Assembly: GCA_022548915.1 (NCBI GenBank)
Contig: JAKZES010000027.1
Coordinates: forward strand, 1 to 63,946
Length of the DNA stretch: 63,946 nucleotides
Reading direction: 5' to 3'
From: Verrucomicrobiaceae bacterium E54
GTDB lineage: Bacteria; Verrucomicrobiota; Verrucomicrobiia; Verrucomicrobiales; Akkermansiaceae
The translations under genes and the position numbers were made by a program. Position 1 is the stretch's first letter. Each line of letters starts with the position of its first letter. Below, in pieces: positions 19,491-29,500 of this stretch. The notes below the pieces were generated by a model. That model did no database searches and had not been told where the DNA came from. It worked only from the letters and a program-made list of their open reading frames with translations.

Positions 19491-20582
19491 ATGAGCTTGA
19501 TCCACCGCGTCCTGATCGGGGCGATGGCCGTGCTTTCCGGCTTCGCCGCCGACGGGCCGAACGTCCTCTTCATCGCCATCGACGACCTGCGGCCGGAACT
19601 GGGGTGCTACGGTAGTCCGCAGGTGCAGACGCCGCACATCGATCGCTTCGCGGCGGAGGCGTTGAGGTTTGATCGCGCCTACTGCCAGGTGCCGATCTGC
19701 ATGGGCTCGCGGGCTTGCCTGATGACGGGGATCCTGCCGACCGCCACCCGTTTCGTGGGTGCGTGCCATGTGGAGAAGGACACACCCGGTGTCGCGACCC
19801 TGCCTGAGGTGTTCCGCAAGGCCGGCTACGCGACCGTTTCCAATGGCAAGATCTTCCACCACACCGACGACACTGCGGAGCGGAGCTGGAGCGAGAAACC
19901 GTGGAAGCCCGGCATGAGCCACATGCAGAGCCACGATCCGGAAACGACGCGCAGACTCTCGAAAAGCAAGCAGCGCGGACGCATCTTCGAGGGTCCCGAA
20001 GTGGCGGACGACGCCTACCCCGATGGTCTTGTCGCGCGGAAGACGATCGAGGACCTGCGGAGGTTCAAGGAGCAGGGGAAGCCATTCTTCCTTGCCTGCG
20101 GATTCATCCGCCCGCACCTCCCGTTCTATGCGCCCAAGCGCTACTGGGATCTCTATGACCGCGAGAAGATCGAGATCGCCGGCAACCGGCATCGTCCGCA
20201 GGGCGCGCCCAAGGCCCTGCGTGGGAGTCGAGAGTTCAGTTCGTATCACCTCGCCGACTACGAAGTGAATTCGGGCGCGTGGCACCGGATGATGCGCCAT
20301 GGCTACTACGCCAGCACGAGCTACGTCGACAAGCTGACCGGTGACGTGCTGGCGGAACTGGACCAGCTCGGGCTCGCGGAAGAGACGGTTGTCGTGATCT
20401 GGGGCGATCACGGGTGGCACCTCGGCGAGCACGACTTCTGGGGCAAGCACAACACCATGCATCTGGCGACCCGGGTGCCGCTGATCATCCGGGTTCCGGG
20501 AAAATCGGAATGTCGCTGGGGAACCCGCTTACAAGCAGGCGCTTGCGAAGATGCGGGGTTTCCTCTAGGAGCGACAGGCTGA
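19491..20582 (+). pseudogene. sulfatase (iduronate-2-sulfatase-like), C-terminus lost
   Basis: The first 338 or so residues from the ATG at 19491 match an S1 sulfatase of the iduronate-2-sulfatase type: a signal peptide, PNVLFIAIDDLRPELGCYG, Cys70 in the unusual active-site motif CMGSRACLMTG (Gly where Pro or Ala is usual), and WGDHGWHLGEH with the late metal ligands. After VPLIIRVPGK the sequence stops looking like a sulfatase and ends after about 25 unrelated residues. In another frame the next bases read EPAYKQALAKMRGFL and a stop, which resembles a sulfatase C-terminus. An internal deletion with a frame change is the likely cause. About 100 residues of the normal 460-500 are missing, so activity is doubtful. 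Confidence 0.75.
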
Positions 20583-20732
20583 GGCCGGGGCCTGGACGGC
20601 ACCCTAGGCAGCCAGGCTGGCCAGGATGTCCGGGGGATCGCGAAGAATCCGCCAAGAACGGCCCTGTTTGATGAAATTTCACCAAATTTCACGGTGTAAG
20701 CCCCCTCGTAACTTCAACCACGAAGCCAAACC

Positions 20733-21731
20733 ATGAAGAAAAAGAATTACATCATTGGAGCCGCCTCTCTCGTTCTTGCGGGACTGGCCACAGCCGCCGA
20801 CCTGCCGGCTCCCGACGGCAAGCCTGCCGACATGTCGAAGCCCGTTCAGGTCTTCCTGATCATGGGCCAGTCGAACACCCTTGAGTTCGGTAAAGTCTCC
20901 GACGAACTCAAGTCGGCCTACCCGTTCCTCGCCGACGGCGACGGCTGGAGCACCCGTCAGGATGTGCGCAACGTTTCCGTGATGACCGGAAGGAAGGGCG
21001 TCTACCGCAACGAATGGATGACGGTGGAAGGCAAGGGCAAGATCGGCATCGAGATGGGCATCGGCCACCAACTCGGCAACGCCATCGATGCCCCGGTGAT
21101 GATCCTCAAGAGCTCGATCGGCAACCGCAGCCTCGGCTGGGACCTGCTGCCTCCGGGAACGCCCCGCTATTCCCACGACGGCAAGGAGTATCCGGGATAC
21201 AAGGAAACGGTGAAGAGCAAGCAGGACAGCACGATCGTCAAGTATGAGGAAGGCGGTGACATGCTGCAATGGTATGCCGGCAAGCAGTACGACGACGACG
21301 TCGCCAACGCCAAGAAGATCCTCGACGACCTCGGCACCTACTATCCCGACGCCAAGGAGTGGGAACTCGCCGGGATCATCTGGTGGCAAGGCGACAAGGA
21401 CATGCGCAATCCCGGGCACGTTGCCGAGTATGAGAAGAACCTCGGACGCCTGCTTGCGGCCCTGCGCAAGGACTTCAACGCCCCCGAGGCACCCTTCGTC
21501 TGCGCCTCGCTCGGTCAGACCGACGAAAGCGACACCGAGTCCGGTCACGGCAAGCTCATGCAGGCCATGAAGAGCTTCGCCGACAGCAGCGACGACATCG
21601 GCTTTGTTTACTCCAAGCCCCTGCTCGACGCCCCGAGCAGCTCGAGCGGCCACTACGGCGGCAATGCCAAGACCTACATGAACGTGGGCCTGGCCCTGGG
21701 TGAGAAGATGGCGGAATTGATCAAGAAGTAG
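20733..21731 (+). CDS. secreted SGNH-type carbohydrate esterase (sialate O-acetylesterase-like)
   Basis: Protein of 332 residues with a signal peptide (IIGAASLVLAGLATAA). The block I motif IMGQSNTLEFG carries the nucleophile Ser of the SGNH/GDSL-like fold used by sialate O-acetylesterases and acetylxylan esterases. The oxyanion-type block AGIIWWQGDKDM follows at about residue 215, and a late His is available in GHYGG. It probably removes acetyl groups from polysaccharides in the periplasm or outside. The 150 bases upstream show no gene. A strong hairpin just downstream marks the end of the unit. Confidence 0.85.
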   Translation: MKKKNYIIGAASLVLAGLATAADLPAPDGKPADMSKPVQVFLIMGQSNTLEFGKVSDELKSAYPFLADGDGWSTRQDVRNVSVMTGRKGVYRNEWMTVEGKGKIGIEMGIGHQLGNAIDAPVMILKSSIGNRSLGWDLLPPGTPRYSHDGKEYPGYKETVKSKQDSTIVKYEEGGDMLQWYAGKQYDDDVANAKKILDDLGTYYPDAKEWELAGIIWWQGDKDMRNPGHVAEYEKNLGRLLAALRKDFNAPEAPFVCASLGQTDESDTESGHGKLMQAMKSFADSSDDIGFVYSKPLLDAPSSSSGHYGGNAKTYMNVGLALGEKMAELIKK

Positions 21732-21756
21732 GGCATTCCCTGCTTCTCGACTTCCT

Positions 21757-21795
21757 GCGGCCGGCCCGGAACACCGGGTCGGCCGCCTTGCTTTC
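21757..21795 (+). terminator. intrinsic terminator after the esterase gene
   Basis: Perfect but for one G-T pair, a 13-base stem (GCGGCCGGCCCGG with CCGGGTCGGCCGC) encloses the loop AACA 25 bases after the esterase stop. The T run that follows is weak (CTTGCTTTCG). Confidence 0.65.
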
Positions 21796-21880
21796 GCCCG
21801 TGCGGACTTTCCCGGTGTTTTGAGTCATTATTTCCGGGGTGCCGGAAGGGCGAGTCTGAATCCAGAACTTTGATTGCCTT

Positions 21881-22036
21881 ATGATTCCCTGTTTTGGTCC
21901 CCGGGTCGGCGCTTCGGCCCTTTTCCTTTTCGGTTTGGCGGCAGCAGCTTTGGCGGAAGCCGACCGCGCATCCCCACCCGGGGCACCGCGGCACGGTCTC
22001 GCAGAGGTTCGGACATGCTCAACGGCGTCACGGTGA
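21881..22036 (+). other. small open frame with a signal-peptide-like start, possibly a gene remnant
   Basis: The 389-base gap between the esterase and the cardiolipin-synthase-like gene holds one frame of 51 codons starting at ATG 21881. It begins MIPCFGPRVGASALFLFG and runs into LAAAALAEA, a good signal peptide with a cleavage site, but ends after about 25 further residues without a recognisable domain. A second frame overlapping its end (about 22016-22083) reads MLNGVTVITTTGLDEEGG. This could be the beginning of a larger exported protein gene that has been lost, or a small secreted peptide. No ribosome binding site is obvious. Confidence 0.3.
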
Positions 22037-22120
22037 TCACCACCACCGGTCTTGACGAAGAGGGCGGGAAGGTCCTCAGGTGAATGTCTTGGAGTCGTTC
22101 GTGTCTTGTGTCGCCCCCTT

Positions 22121-23626
22121 CTACTGGACCGGGGCGGCGAGCCGGGACACCCGGGCCCAGAAGCGGAACCACGCGCTCTTGTCATCGAACTCGCCGACCG
22201 CAACCTGCCTGGAGTTGGCGAAGTCCTCCTCGAGCATCTCCGCAACCTCGGCGGTGAAGGCTTCGTCATCGACCCCCATCGTGATCTCGAAGTTCAGGCG
22301 GAAGGAACGATTGTCGAAGTTGGCGGTGCCGATCGTGCAGTAGCGGTCGTCAATCACCACCACCTTGTGATGCATGAAGCCCTTGGTGTAGCGGTAAACC
22401 TCGATCCCGGCGTCGTGAAGCTCGGGAAGAAAGGACCAGGCGGAGAGGTCGACCATCGTGCTGTCACCTTCGTCGGGGATCAGGATGCGGACCTCGACGC
22501 CGCGCAGTGCGGCGAGTTGCAAGGCACTGATGAACTGCGGATCGGGGACGAAATAGGGGCTGGCGATCCACAGGCGTTCTTCCGCTTCATTGATCGCGTG
22601 AAGAAAGAAGAGGGTGCAGGTCTCGAGCGGGTCGACCGGGCCGGACGGCAGGCACAGCATCCGCTTATTCTCGCCGCTGGCGGCTCGCTGGGGATCCCAG
22701 TTGAGTTCGTCGAGAATCTCCCTGGCGGCCCAGTACCAGTCCTCGGCGAAAGAGACCTGCACACTCTGCACGACCGGCCCCTCGACGCGCATGTGCGTGT
22801 CTCGCCAGAAGCCGACCTCGGGGTCGAGGCCCTTGTATTCGTCGCCGACATTGAGACCGCCAACCCATGCTTCCGTCCCATCGACCACGACGATCTTGCG
22901 GTGGTTGCGGAAGTTGATCTGAAAGCGGTTGGCGTCTCCCTGGGTGGTATTGAAGGGGCGGACCTGGACGCCCGCCGCCACCAGCGGATCAAGGTAGCTG
23001 TCGGGGAGACGGCTCCCGATTTCGTCGTAAAGGAACAGGCACCGGACGCCGGCATTCGCCTTTGCAATCAACGCGTCCTTGAGTTCGCGACCGGTCGGAT
23101 CGTCCCGGACGATGTAGAATTGGACGAGCACGTAGTGCTTCGCACGTGCGATGCCCTCGAGGATCGACGGGAAGGTTTCATCCCCGTCGACGAGCAACTC
23201 GGCGTCGTTGCCACTGGTGGCGGGAAGGCTGGCGAGTTGTTCGGTGACGAACGGACCCTTTCGCTCGGGTGTTGCGATCAGATCCCGCTCCATCAGGCGG
23301 GCGCTGAAATCGTCCCAGAATTCCTCGAAATGCCTTCTTTCGGTGCGCCGTGCGGTGACGTAGCCGTTGAAATTGCTGCGACCGAACACCCAGTAGGCGG
23401 GCACCGCGACGTAGGGGATGGTGTTGAGCGAGATGGCCCAGGCGATCGCGCCCTGGGAGGTGCGCGTCTCCATGATGGCCTTCACGGAAGTGAGGGCACC
23501 GAGCAGGTGGGCGACGAGGACGAAGCAGCCGGTCAGCTTGCGTCGGTGGCGGCCGAGGAAACGCCAGATCCGGTCCAGTTTGTCATGGCGAGCAATCCAC
23601 TGCCGGCATTGGTGACCAACTCTCAT
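22121..23626 (-). CDS. cardiolipin synthase-like phospholipase D family protein
   Basis: Membrane-bound enzyme with two HKD motifs, 501 residues from the ATG at 23626. Two N-terminal membrane segments come first (about 33-85, GCFVLVAHLLGAL and AWAISLNTIPYVAV). The first HxKxxxxD is NHRKIVVVDG and the second is FMHHKVVVIDD, each followed by the usual GG/GTAN motif. This arrangement is typical of bacterial cardiolipin synthase A, which makes cardiolipin from phosphatidylglycerol. A GTG at 23650 is an alternative start. It is the last gene of the minus-strand series but lies 57 bases beyond the GH2 gene and may be independent of it. Confidence 0.9.
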   Translation of the reverse strand: MRVGHQCRQWIARHDKLDRIWRFLGRHRRKLTGCFVLVAHLLGALTSVKAIMETRTSQGAIAWAISLNTIPYVAVPAYWVFGRSNFNGYVTARRTERRHFEEFWDDFSARLMERDLIATPERKGPFVTEQLASLPATSGNDAELLVDGDETFPSILEGIARAKHYVLVQFYIVRDDPTGRELKDALIAKANAGVRCLFLYDEIGSRLPDSYLDPLVAAGVQVRPFNTTQGDANRFQINFRNHRKIVVVDGTEAWVGGLNVGDEYKGLDPEVGFWRDTHMRVEGPVVQSVQVSFAEDWYWAAREILDELNWDPQRAASGENKRMLCLPSGPVDPLETCTLFFLHAINEAEERLWIASPYFVPDPQFISALQLAALRGVEVRILIPDEGDSTMVDLSAWSFLPELHDAGIEVYRYTKGFMHHKVVVIDDRYCTIGTANFDNRSFRLNFEITMGVDDEAFTAEVAEMLEEDFANSRQVAVGEFDDKSAWFRFWARVSRLAAPVQ

Positions 23627-23683
23627 CCCCAAGCCTTCGCTCGAAGGCACGGGAAGTGTCGAGTCAATTCACACGGTCAGCGC

Positions 23684-26527
23684 TCATCCGGGGAAGAGCG
23701 TGCCAAGCAGTTCACCATCAAGCTCCGTCTCGGGAGCGAAGTCGTCGGACTCGAGGTATCGTAACAGGCCGTGGAGGAACTGGCGGCCTTCCGGCTGATC
23801 CTGAATGGCGGGCAGGTCGATCGGGCAGACGAGCATCGCGCCCTTGCCGACCTTGGTTTCGAAAAGCAGCCCGAGCTTGTTGTTTCGGTCGAAGTTGTCG
23901 ATGACCTGGACGATGGGCCGGTAGTCGTCGGGGGTGTCGTCGAGGACGATCGGCCGCGAATGCTTCACGAGGTGCCACCACTGCCAGTTGCTGTGAAACT
24001 CGGTGGGGAAGGCGGCGAGTGCCGGATGATCGGGATCGCAGAGGTGGCCGAGCGTGCCCGGAGGTTCCTCAAGCCCCCGCTTGCGCGCACTCTTGGCGAA
24101 CATCGGGGACCAGAATTCGGTCTGGAAACCTCCGCCGACGCTCTCGGGGAGGGAGTCGAGTTCCGGCAGCAGCAGGACCTTTCCGCCCTTGGCGAGGTGA
24201 TCCTTGGTCTTGGGGTCGGTGAAACGACGGCTGACGATCACGCCGTCGCTCGGCTCGGTATCGACTTCCGGTGGATAGACCCAGATCGGATAGCTGTTGC
24301 GGTAGGGGGTTCCTTCGATGCTGAGGGTGAGGTCGAGCCGTTCCGGACCCTTGATCTGGGCCAGCGGCCAAAGGAAGAAATCGACCTCATTGAGTTCGCC
24401 GCGGAGCAGCACCACGGGATCAAAGCGATGGCTGGAGACCGTCTTTCCCGCGCTGTCGGTGAGAGTCCAGAGGATCCGGGCATCCGCAAGGTCCTCCGGG
24501 CCGTAGTGGGCGACCTCGATTCGCCCCACGAGGACCTCGTCGGAGGTCCAGGCGTGCTTCTTGATCCGCAGCAGCGGGACGGTCTCCGAACAGAATTCGC
24601 GCCACTTTTCCGCTTCGATGACCCCCTTGGATTCCATGAAGACATTGAGCATGCCGACGAGCGCGGTGCTCTGGCCGGGGAAGTCCATGATGTCGAGGAG
24701 CTGAATGCCCCCGAAGCCGGGGGTGCGCAGCGCCATTTCGATGTCCTCGCGGTAGCAGAGGGCGGCCAGCGCGCCGGAGGCTCGAACGAAGTCCTGCGCC
24801 TGGTCGAGCATGCCGGCCTCCTCCAGGCGGTCGCGGAAAATCTCGTAGTTGCGCCCTTTCAGCACGCCGGTGAATTTGTCGATGTCGCGGAAGTCGGGAT
24901 AAACCTGGTACTGGCCGGTTTCGTGGCCGATCAGCGGAACCGGCACGCCCCGGATCGAGGCGCTGAAGTCGTCGAGCGTCCCCGGAGGGAAGGTGTCGAT
25001 CGAGCCGTGACGGTAGTCGTGGATGTAGAACGAGCCACGGATCGGGCGGATGTCGTCGCCGACCTTGCCGGTGACCCAGAAGTCGTCACCCTCCGCGAGA
25101 CTGGGTTTCCAGTGCATGTTGTTCGCCCCCTGGGCGTAGAGATGGCGCGGGTCGGTCTGCTTGAAGTGCTCGACCAGGTCGAACATCCCCTGGTTGCGAC
25201 CGAGTTCGTTGCCGAGGGTGAACATGACGAACGACGGGTGATTGCCGAACTCGCGGAGGATCAACTCTCCCTCGCGCTTGCCGTAGTCGTAGAGGTTGGT
25301 CTCGGTGTCCGTGGTCTCGACGTCGAGCCGGTCGATGTTGCGGTAGGCGGCATTCTGGTCTTCCGGGGCATTGAAGCCGCTGCGTTTGTTCGGCAGCTCG
25401 GGCTGGAGGTAGAGGCCCAGCTCGTCGGCGGCCTCGAAGGCGGCCTTCGGCGGGCACCACGAGTGGAAGCGGACGTGGTTGAGGCCCCATTGCCGGAGGA
25501 TCGTGTAAATCCGGAGCCATTCGGCCTTGTCCATCGGCGCGTAGCCGGTCAACGGGTAGTTGGCACAGTCGAGCCGGCCGCGCAGGAAGATCGCGGTGCC
25601 GTTGTTCTTCAGTTGGTTGTAGTCGGCGGTGAAGTCACGCATGCCGAAGCGGACCGATTGCGCATCCCGTGTCTCGGCGCTGCCGGCGATGGTGGACAGC
25701 TCGAGGTCGAGCTTCAGCATCACCGGATTGAATTCATCCCACAGCGGGACATCGCCGCCGGGTTGGTAGGTGAACTCCAGGACCTTCTCCTTCTCCTTGA
25801 TTTCGACCTCGAGCGTCATCGGAGCGAACTCGTCGGCTACCTCGACGTTGTCGCTGCGGCACTTGAGCTTCAGCTCGCCGGCGGCCGGCTGACTGGTGGC
25901 GTTGCGGATGATGACCCGGACCTTCGCCTCCCGTTTCGCGGCGTCGGGATAGACCTGGACATCTTCGATCCAAACCGGGTCGTCGGCACGAAGCTCGATG
26001 CTTCCGACCACGCCGTTCCAGTTCGTCTGGGTGCGTTCGTCGACCTGGTGCGAGGGGCCGACCGGCGGCAGCTTCGAGTTGTCGACCAGCAGGGTAATGG
26101 TGTTGCGGCCGCGCCGGATTCCCGGGGTCAGGTCGTGGATGTGCGGGGCGCTGAGCGTGTCGTCCCAGCCGGCATAGGTATCGTTGATCCAGACCTGGCA
26201 GTTCTTGGTGCGCTCAAGGAAAAGCGTGACGCGCTTGCCGGACCAGTCGTCGGGGAGGGTGAAGTCCCGCTGATACCAGGCGGCGCCTTTCCAGTACCAG
26301 GGACGGGCGAGCCGGTCGATGGGATGCTCGTCGCGCTCGATTCCTTTCTTCGCCTCATCGGTCGTCCCGGGCAGCGGGATGGTGTCATCGAGTGCCTGGG
26401 TCTGCCATTTCTCTCCGATCCCGGTGTTGTCGGGATCGAGTTGGAAGCGCCACTCGCCGGCGAGGGGGAGCGTGTCGGCGGCGTGGGCGGAGGCGACGAG
26501 CAGGGCAAGGAGTAGCAAGCGTTTCAT
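23684..26527 (-). CDS. secreted glycoside hydrolase family 2 enzyme
   Basis: Retaining exo-glycosidase of GH2, 947 residues, with a signal peptide (RLLLLALLVASAHA). The sugar-binding jelly roll (about 20-180) contains PLAGEWRFQLDPDN and TKNCQVWINDTYAGW, an immunoglobulin-like domain follows, and the TIM barrel spans about 290-600. The acid/base Glu441 lies in TLGNELGRN and the likely nucleophile Glu536 in GHETGQY. The C-terminal part (about 640-947) resembles a glutamine-amidotransferase-like fold. GH2 covers beta-galactosidase, beta-glucuronidase, beta-mannosidase and others; the specificity cannot be told here. It lies 42 bases after the DUF5107 gene, probably in the same operon. Confidence 0.88.
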   Translation of the reverse strand: MKRLLLLALLVASAHAADTLPLAGEWRFQLDPDNTGIGEKWQTQALDDTIPLPGTTDEAKKGIERDEHPIDRLARPWYWKGAAWYQRDFTLPDDWSGKRVTLFLERTKNCQVWINDTYAGWDDTLSAPHIHDLTPGIRRGRNTITLLVDNSKLPPVGPSHQVDERTQTNWNGVVGSIELRADDPVWIEDVQVYPDAAKREAKVRVIIRNATSQPAAGELKLKCRSDNVEVADEFAPMTLEVEIKEKEKVLEFTYQPGGDVPLWDEFNPVMLKLDLELSTIAGSAETRDAQSVRFGMRDFTADYNQLKNNGTAIFLRGRLDCANYPLTGYAPMDKAEWLRIYTILRQWGLNHVRFHSWCPPKAAFEAADELGLYLQPELPNKRSGFNAPEDQNAAYRNIDRLDVETTDTETNLYDYGKREGELILREFGNHPSFVMFTLGNELGRNQGMFDLVEHFKQTDPRHLYAQGANNMHWKPSLAEGDDFWVTGKVGDDIRPIRGSFYIHDYRHGSIDTFPPGTLDDFSASIRGVPVPLIGHETGQYQVYPDFRDIDKFTGVLKGRNYEIFRDRLEEAGMLDQAQDFVRASGALAALCYREDIEMALRTPGFGGIQLLDIMDFPGQSTALVGMLNVFMESKGVIEAEKWREFCSETVPLLRIKKHAWTSDEVLVGRIEVAHYGPEDLADARILWTLTDSAGKTVSSHRFDPVVLLRGELNEVDFFLWPLAQIKGPERLDLTLSIEGTPYRNSYPIWVYPPEVDTEPSDGVIVSRRFTDPKTKDHLAKGGKVLLLPELDSLPESVGGGFQTEFWSPMFAKSARKRGLEEPPGTLGHLCDPDHPALAAFPTEFHSNWQWWHLVKHSRPIVLDDTPDDYRPIVQVIDNFDRNNKLGLLFETKVGKGAMLVCPIDLPAIQDQPEGRQFLHGLLRYLESDDFAPETELDGELLGTLFPG

Positions 26528-26569
26528 GGTGCGTTTCCGGGGTGATGGGCAGAGGGATCTGTCAGGGAA

Positions 26570-29500
26570 TCAGCCGGATGGGAGACTCTTACGCAGGGTG
26601 ACGGCCTCAGGTTGCGAACGATCGAATTTCGTCACCCGGTCGATGGCATCAAGTGCTGCATCGGATTCACCCAGACCGTCATGGGCGAGCGCGGCGAGCA
26701 ACTCAGCTTCCGCGTCCCGTCGCGCCTGGAGGTCTTCCTCGAAGACCAGGAGGTTCGGCAGGCTGGTGGCGAAGTAGTCGATGGTTGCCGGCTTGTTCTT
26801 TTGTGCTCCGGCATATTCCAGCATGCTGCGGAAAACCGCGAGGGCTTCCTCTTCGCGCCCGAGTTCGCGCAGGGCGAGGCCCCGGAACCACGACAGGGGT
26901 GAGTGTTCGGCGACGGCCATTTCGGTGAAGTCGCCGGACTCCGAGGCGCAGGCCTCGAACGCGGCGGTGGCCTCCTCATACCGTCCTAGGGCTTTCAGAC
27001 TACGGCCGGTCCAGTAGTTGACATCAGCCTTGGCCTGGAGCGGGTGATACGCCTCGCCGAGCGAGTCCGGCGTCTCCATCGCGAGGGAGAACTGGCGGTG
27101 GGCCTCTTCGGCCCCGCCTTGGTCGAGTGCCTGTTGACCGAGAAGGAGGCGGGCAAGGGTGTACTGGCGCAGCACCGCCCCCTCGCCGCCCTCCCAAGGG
27201 TGGAATCGACGCGAAAGAAGGAGATCGAGCGCTTCCTGCGGTCGACCGCTGAGGTTGAGCAGGCTTGCGAGTTCGACCGTGGCGTCGTCGCGTTTGAGCA
27301 CCAGCTCACGGTGGGCTTCGAGAAACGCGAGGCGTTCCTCGATCGGGCGGTTGCGTTTCTTGGCGAGTTGGTCGGATTCGCTGACGAGCCGGGCGTCGTC
27401 GGGGTCGAGTTTCCGGGCTTGCGAGTAGCAGGCCGCGGCGCGTTCGCCGTCGCGATGCAGGTTCCAGATGGCGATGCCGAGGTTGCGCTGGACCTGGGGG
27501 ATCGAAGAACCGTCGGCAAGGGCGCGCTCCCAGGCGGAAATGGCATCGGCATGACGGCGCTTGTCGAAGAGCAGGTTGCCGAGACCGTAGGCCGCGAGGG
27601 GGTCTGGGGATGTGGCCGGGGCTTCCAGTCCCGTCGCCATTTCAGAGGGAGGGGCGACGGGCCTGGAAGGCCCGGCCACCTCCGATGCTACCGGTTTCGC
27701 ATCGATCCAGGGCCAGTCACCGAGCTTGGCGACCCCGGGATTGCGCTTCAGGTAGGCCAGTTGATTCCAGAAATCCTTGGAGTCGCGGATGATGTGGTCG
27801 TAGCTCTCGCTCTTCCAGAAGGCACCGCTCCGTCCAAGGAGTTGGTTTGCCTGCTGCGCGGAGTAGGATTTGATACTGGCGAGGATGTCCTGCAGCGGGT
27901 GTTCGCCGAGCGGACGGAGGATGAGGTGCACGTGGTTCGGCATCACGCACCAGGCCGCGAGGTCGTAGCGGATCCCGTCGAAGTGCCGAATGGCGTCGGC
28001 GACGACTTGGGCGACACGCGGGTCGCGGAGGTGGCAGGCGCCTGTTCCCTGGTCGAGGGCCGCCTCGATGTGATCGCGGTAGAGGTCATCGAGTCGTTGT
28101 TCGAAGGCATGGACAAGGGGAGTGTTTTGCTTGGCCCGCGCGGCCTTGAGTTGGTGCTCGAGCGCTTCCTTTTGCAGCCTGTAGGCCTGCAGGACTGACT
28201 GAGCCAGCGAGTCGGCGAGGCGGAAGGTCACCGCGTAGGTCGCATTCGGCTTTTGCCAGTGGGGCAGGCAGTTGCGGTATTTCTCCACCTCGCCCTCCTG
28301 AGCGAGGTAGGTTGGGGTGAAGGTGGGGCTGGATGTGGCCGGGGCTTCCAGCCCCGTAGCCATTTCAGATGGGTGGGCGACGGGGCTGGAAGCCCCGGCC
28401 ACAGCCCATTCGAGGACCTCCATCTCCTCCAAGCGGGAAGGGAAGAAGTGATCGGCGGATTGCGCGCGAGCGGCGGCGAGGTCATCGGGCTGACCACTGA
28501 GCCAGGCGCGGACGTAGTGGGTCATGGGGCTGCGCTCGAGCGGATTGGGAACCGCGACGGGATCGACCGGAGTATCGTGGTGCGCGTCGAGGAGGGCGAT
28601 GGCCTCGTCGCGGAAACCGGCTTCGGAGAAGTCGAAGGCGAGGTCGAGGATGGTTTGGGCGTCGTTGCGGGAGTTGGTGGGGGTCGTGATCTTGGCCTGG
28701 CGGATGAAATCCGCTGCCACTTGCGCCCAGTGGTCGAGTGGGTCGGTCGCGAGCACGGACTCAAGGAGATCCATGGCGTCGTCGCGGCTTCCGAGCTTCC
28801 CGAGGACGAGGGCCTTGAGCGTGGACGCCTTCTGGTGGTCGCGATTCGCAGCGAGCGAGTCGTCGAGGTGCTCAAGGGCGGCCGTCCAGTCGCCGCGCCG
28901 GCAGTCGAGGGTTGCAAGCTGGTAGTAGGAGCCACTGCGCCACTCGTAGTTCCAGGTGGCCTTGTAGAAAGCCGCGTAAGCCCGGTGCTCGTCGCCGAGG
29001 AATCGCAGCGCGAGGCCGAGGTGATAGTGCGCCTCGCCGGTGACCGGATTGGGATGGCGGCTGGTGAGCCGGGCCACGGCGGCCTCGAAGTGATCGCAGG
29101 CCTGCGAGAACTCCCCCCGCAGCAGGGCGCGCTTGCCGAGGGCGGTGTGGCAGCGGGCGTCGCCGGGATCGCGGCGCAGGGCCTCTTCCCAGTAGGGCTC
29201 GGGCGAACGGGTCGGGTGGCGGTACTGCTCGAGGTGCTCGCCGGTTAGGAAGAGTTCATCATTCGAAGTCACCTCCGCCGGCGCGGCCGGCTCGGTCGCG
29301 ACCGTGCGGTCGCGGGCAAGGGTGGAAACCTCCACCGGCCGGTAGGCCAGCAGGAGCGCCCCGCTGGTGTCGCGCAACTCGGCCACCAACTCGTGGGCGT
29401 TCTCGCCGGCGAAGGGGGTGTCGGCGTTCTCGAAGGAATCTCCGGGTTCGAGATCGATGGGGATGAGTGCGACGGTCTCGCCGTTTCTCGAAAGCAGGAG

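Larger units (their letters stand above)
27612..28402 (-). mobile_element. REP-flanked RAYT (REP-associated tyrosine transposase) inserted in frame
   Basis: A 791-base unit with a REP palindrome at each end in the same orientation and the transposase between them on the minus strand (about 27683-28334). The transposase domain is of the Y1/HUH type that nicks and joins single-stranded REP DNA. Its His-x-His pair and Tyr are intact, and GRSGAFWKSESYDH is the usual block around the Tyr. The unit contributes about 264 codons with no stop, so it is read as part of the DUF5107/TPR protein. It could also be expressed alone from an internal start such as the ATG in the first REP (MATGLEAPAT). Confidence 0.85.

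Noticed and set aside
23771-26515. Open frame of 914 codons on the plus strand
   Set aside because: Antisense to the GH2 gene over its whole length, with no recognisable motif.
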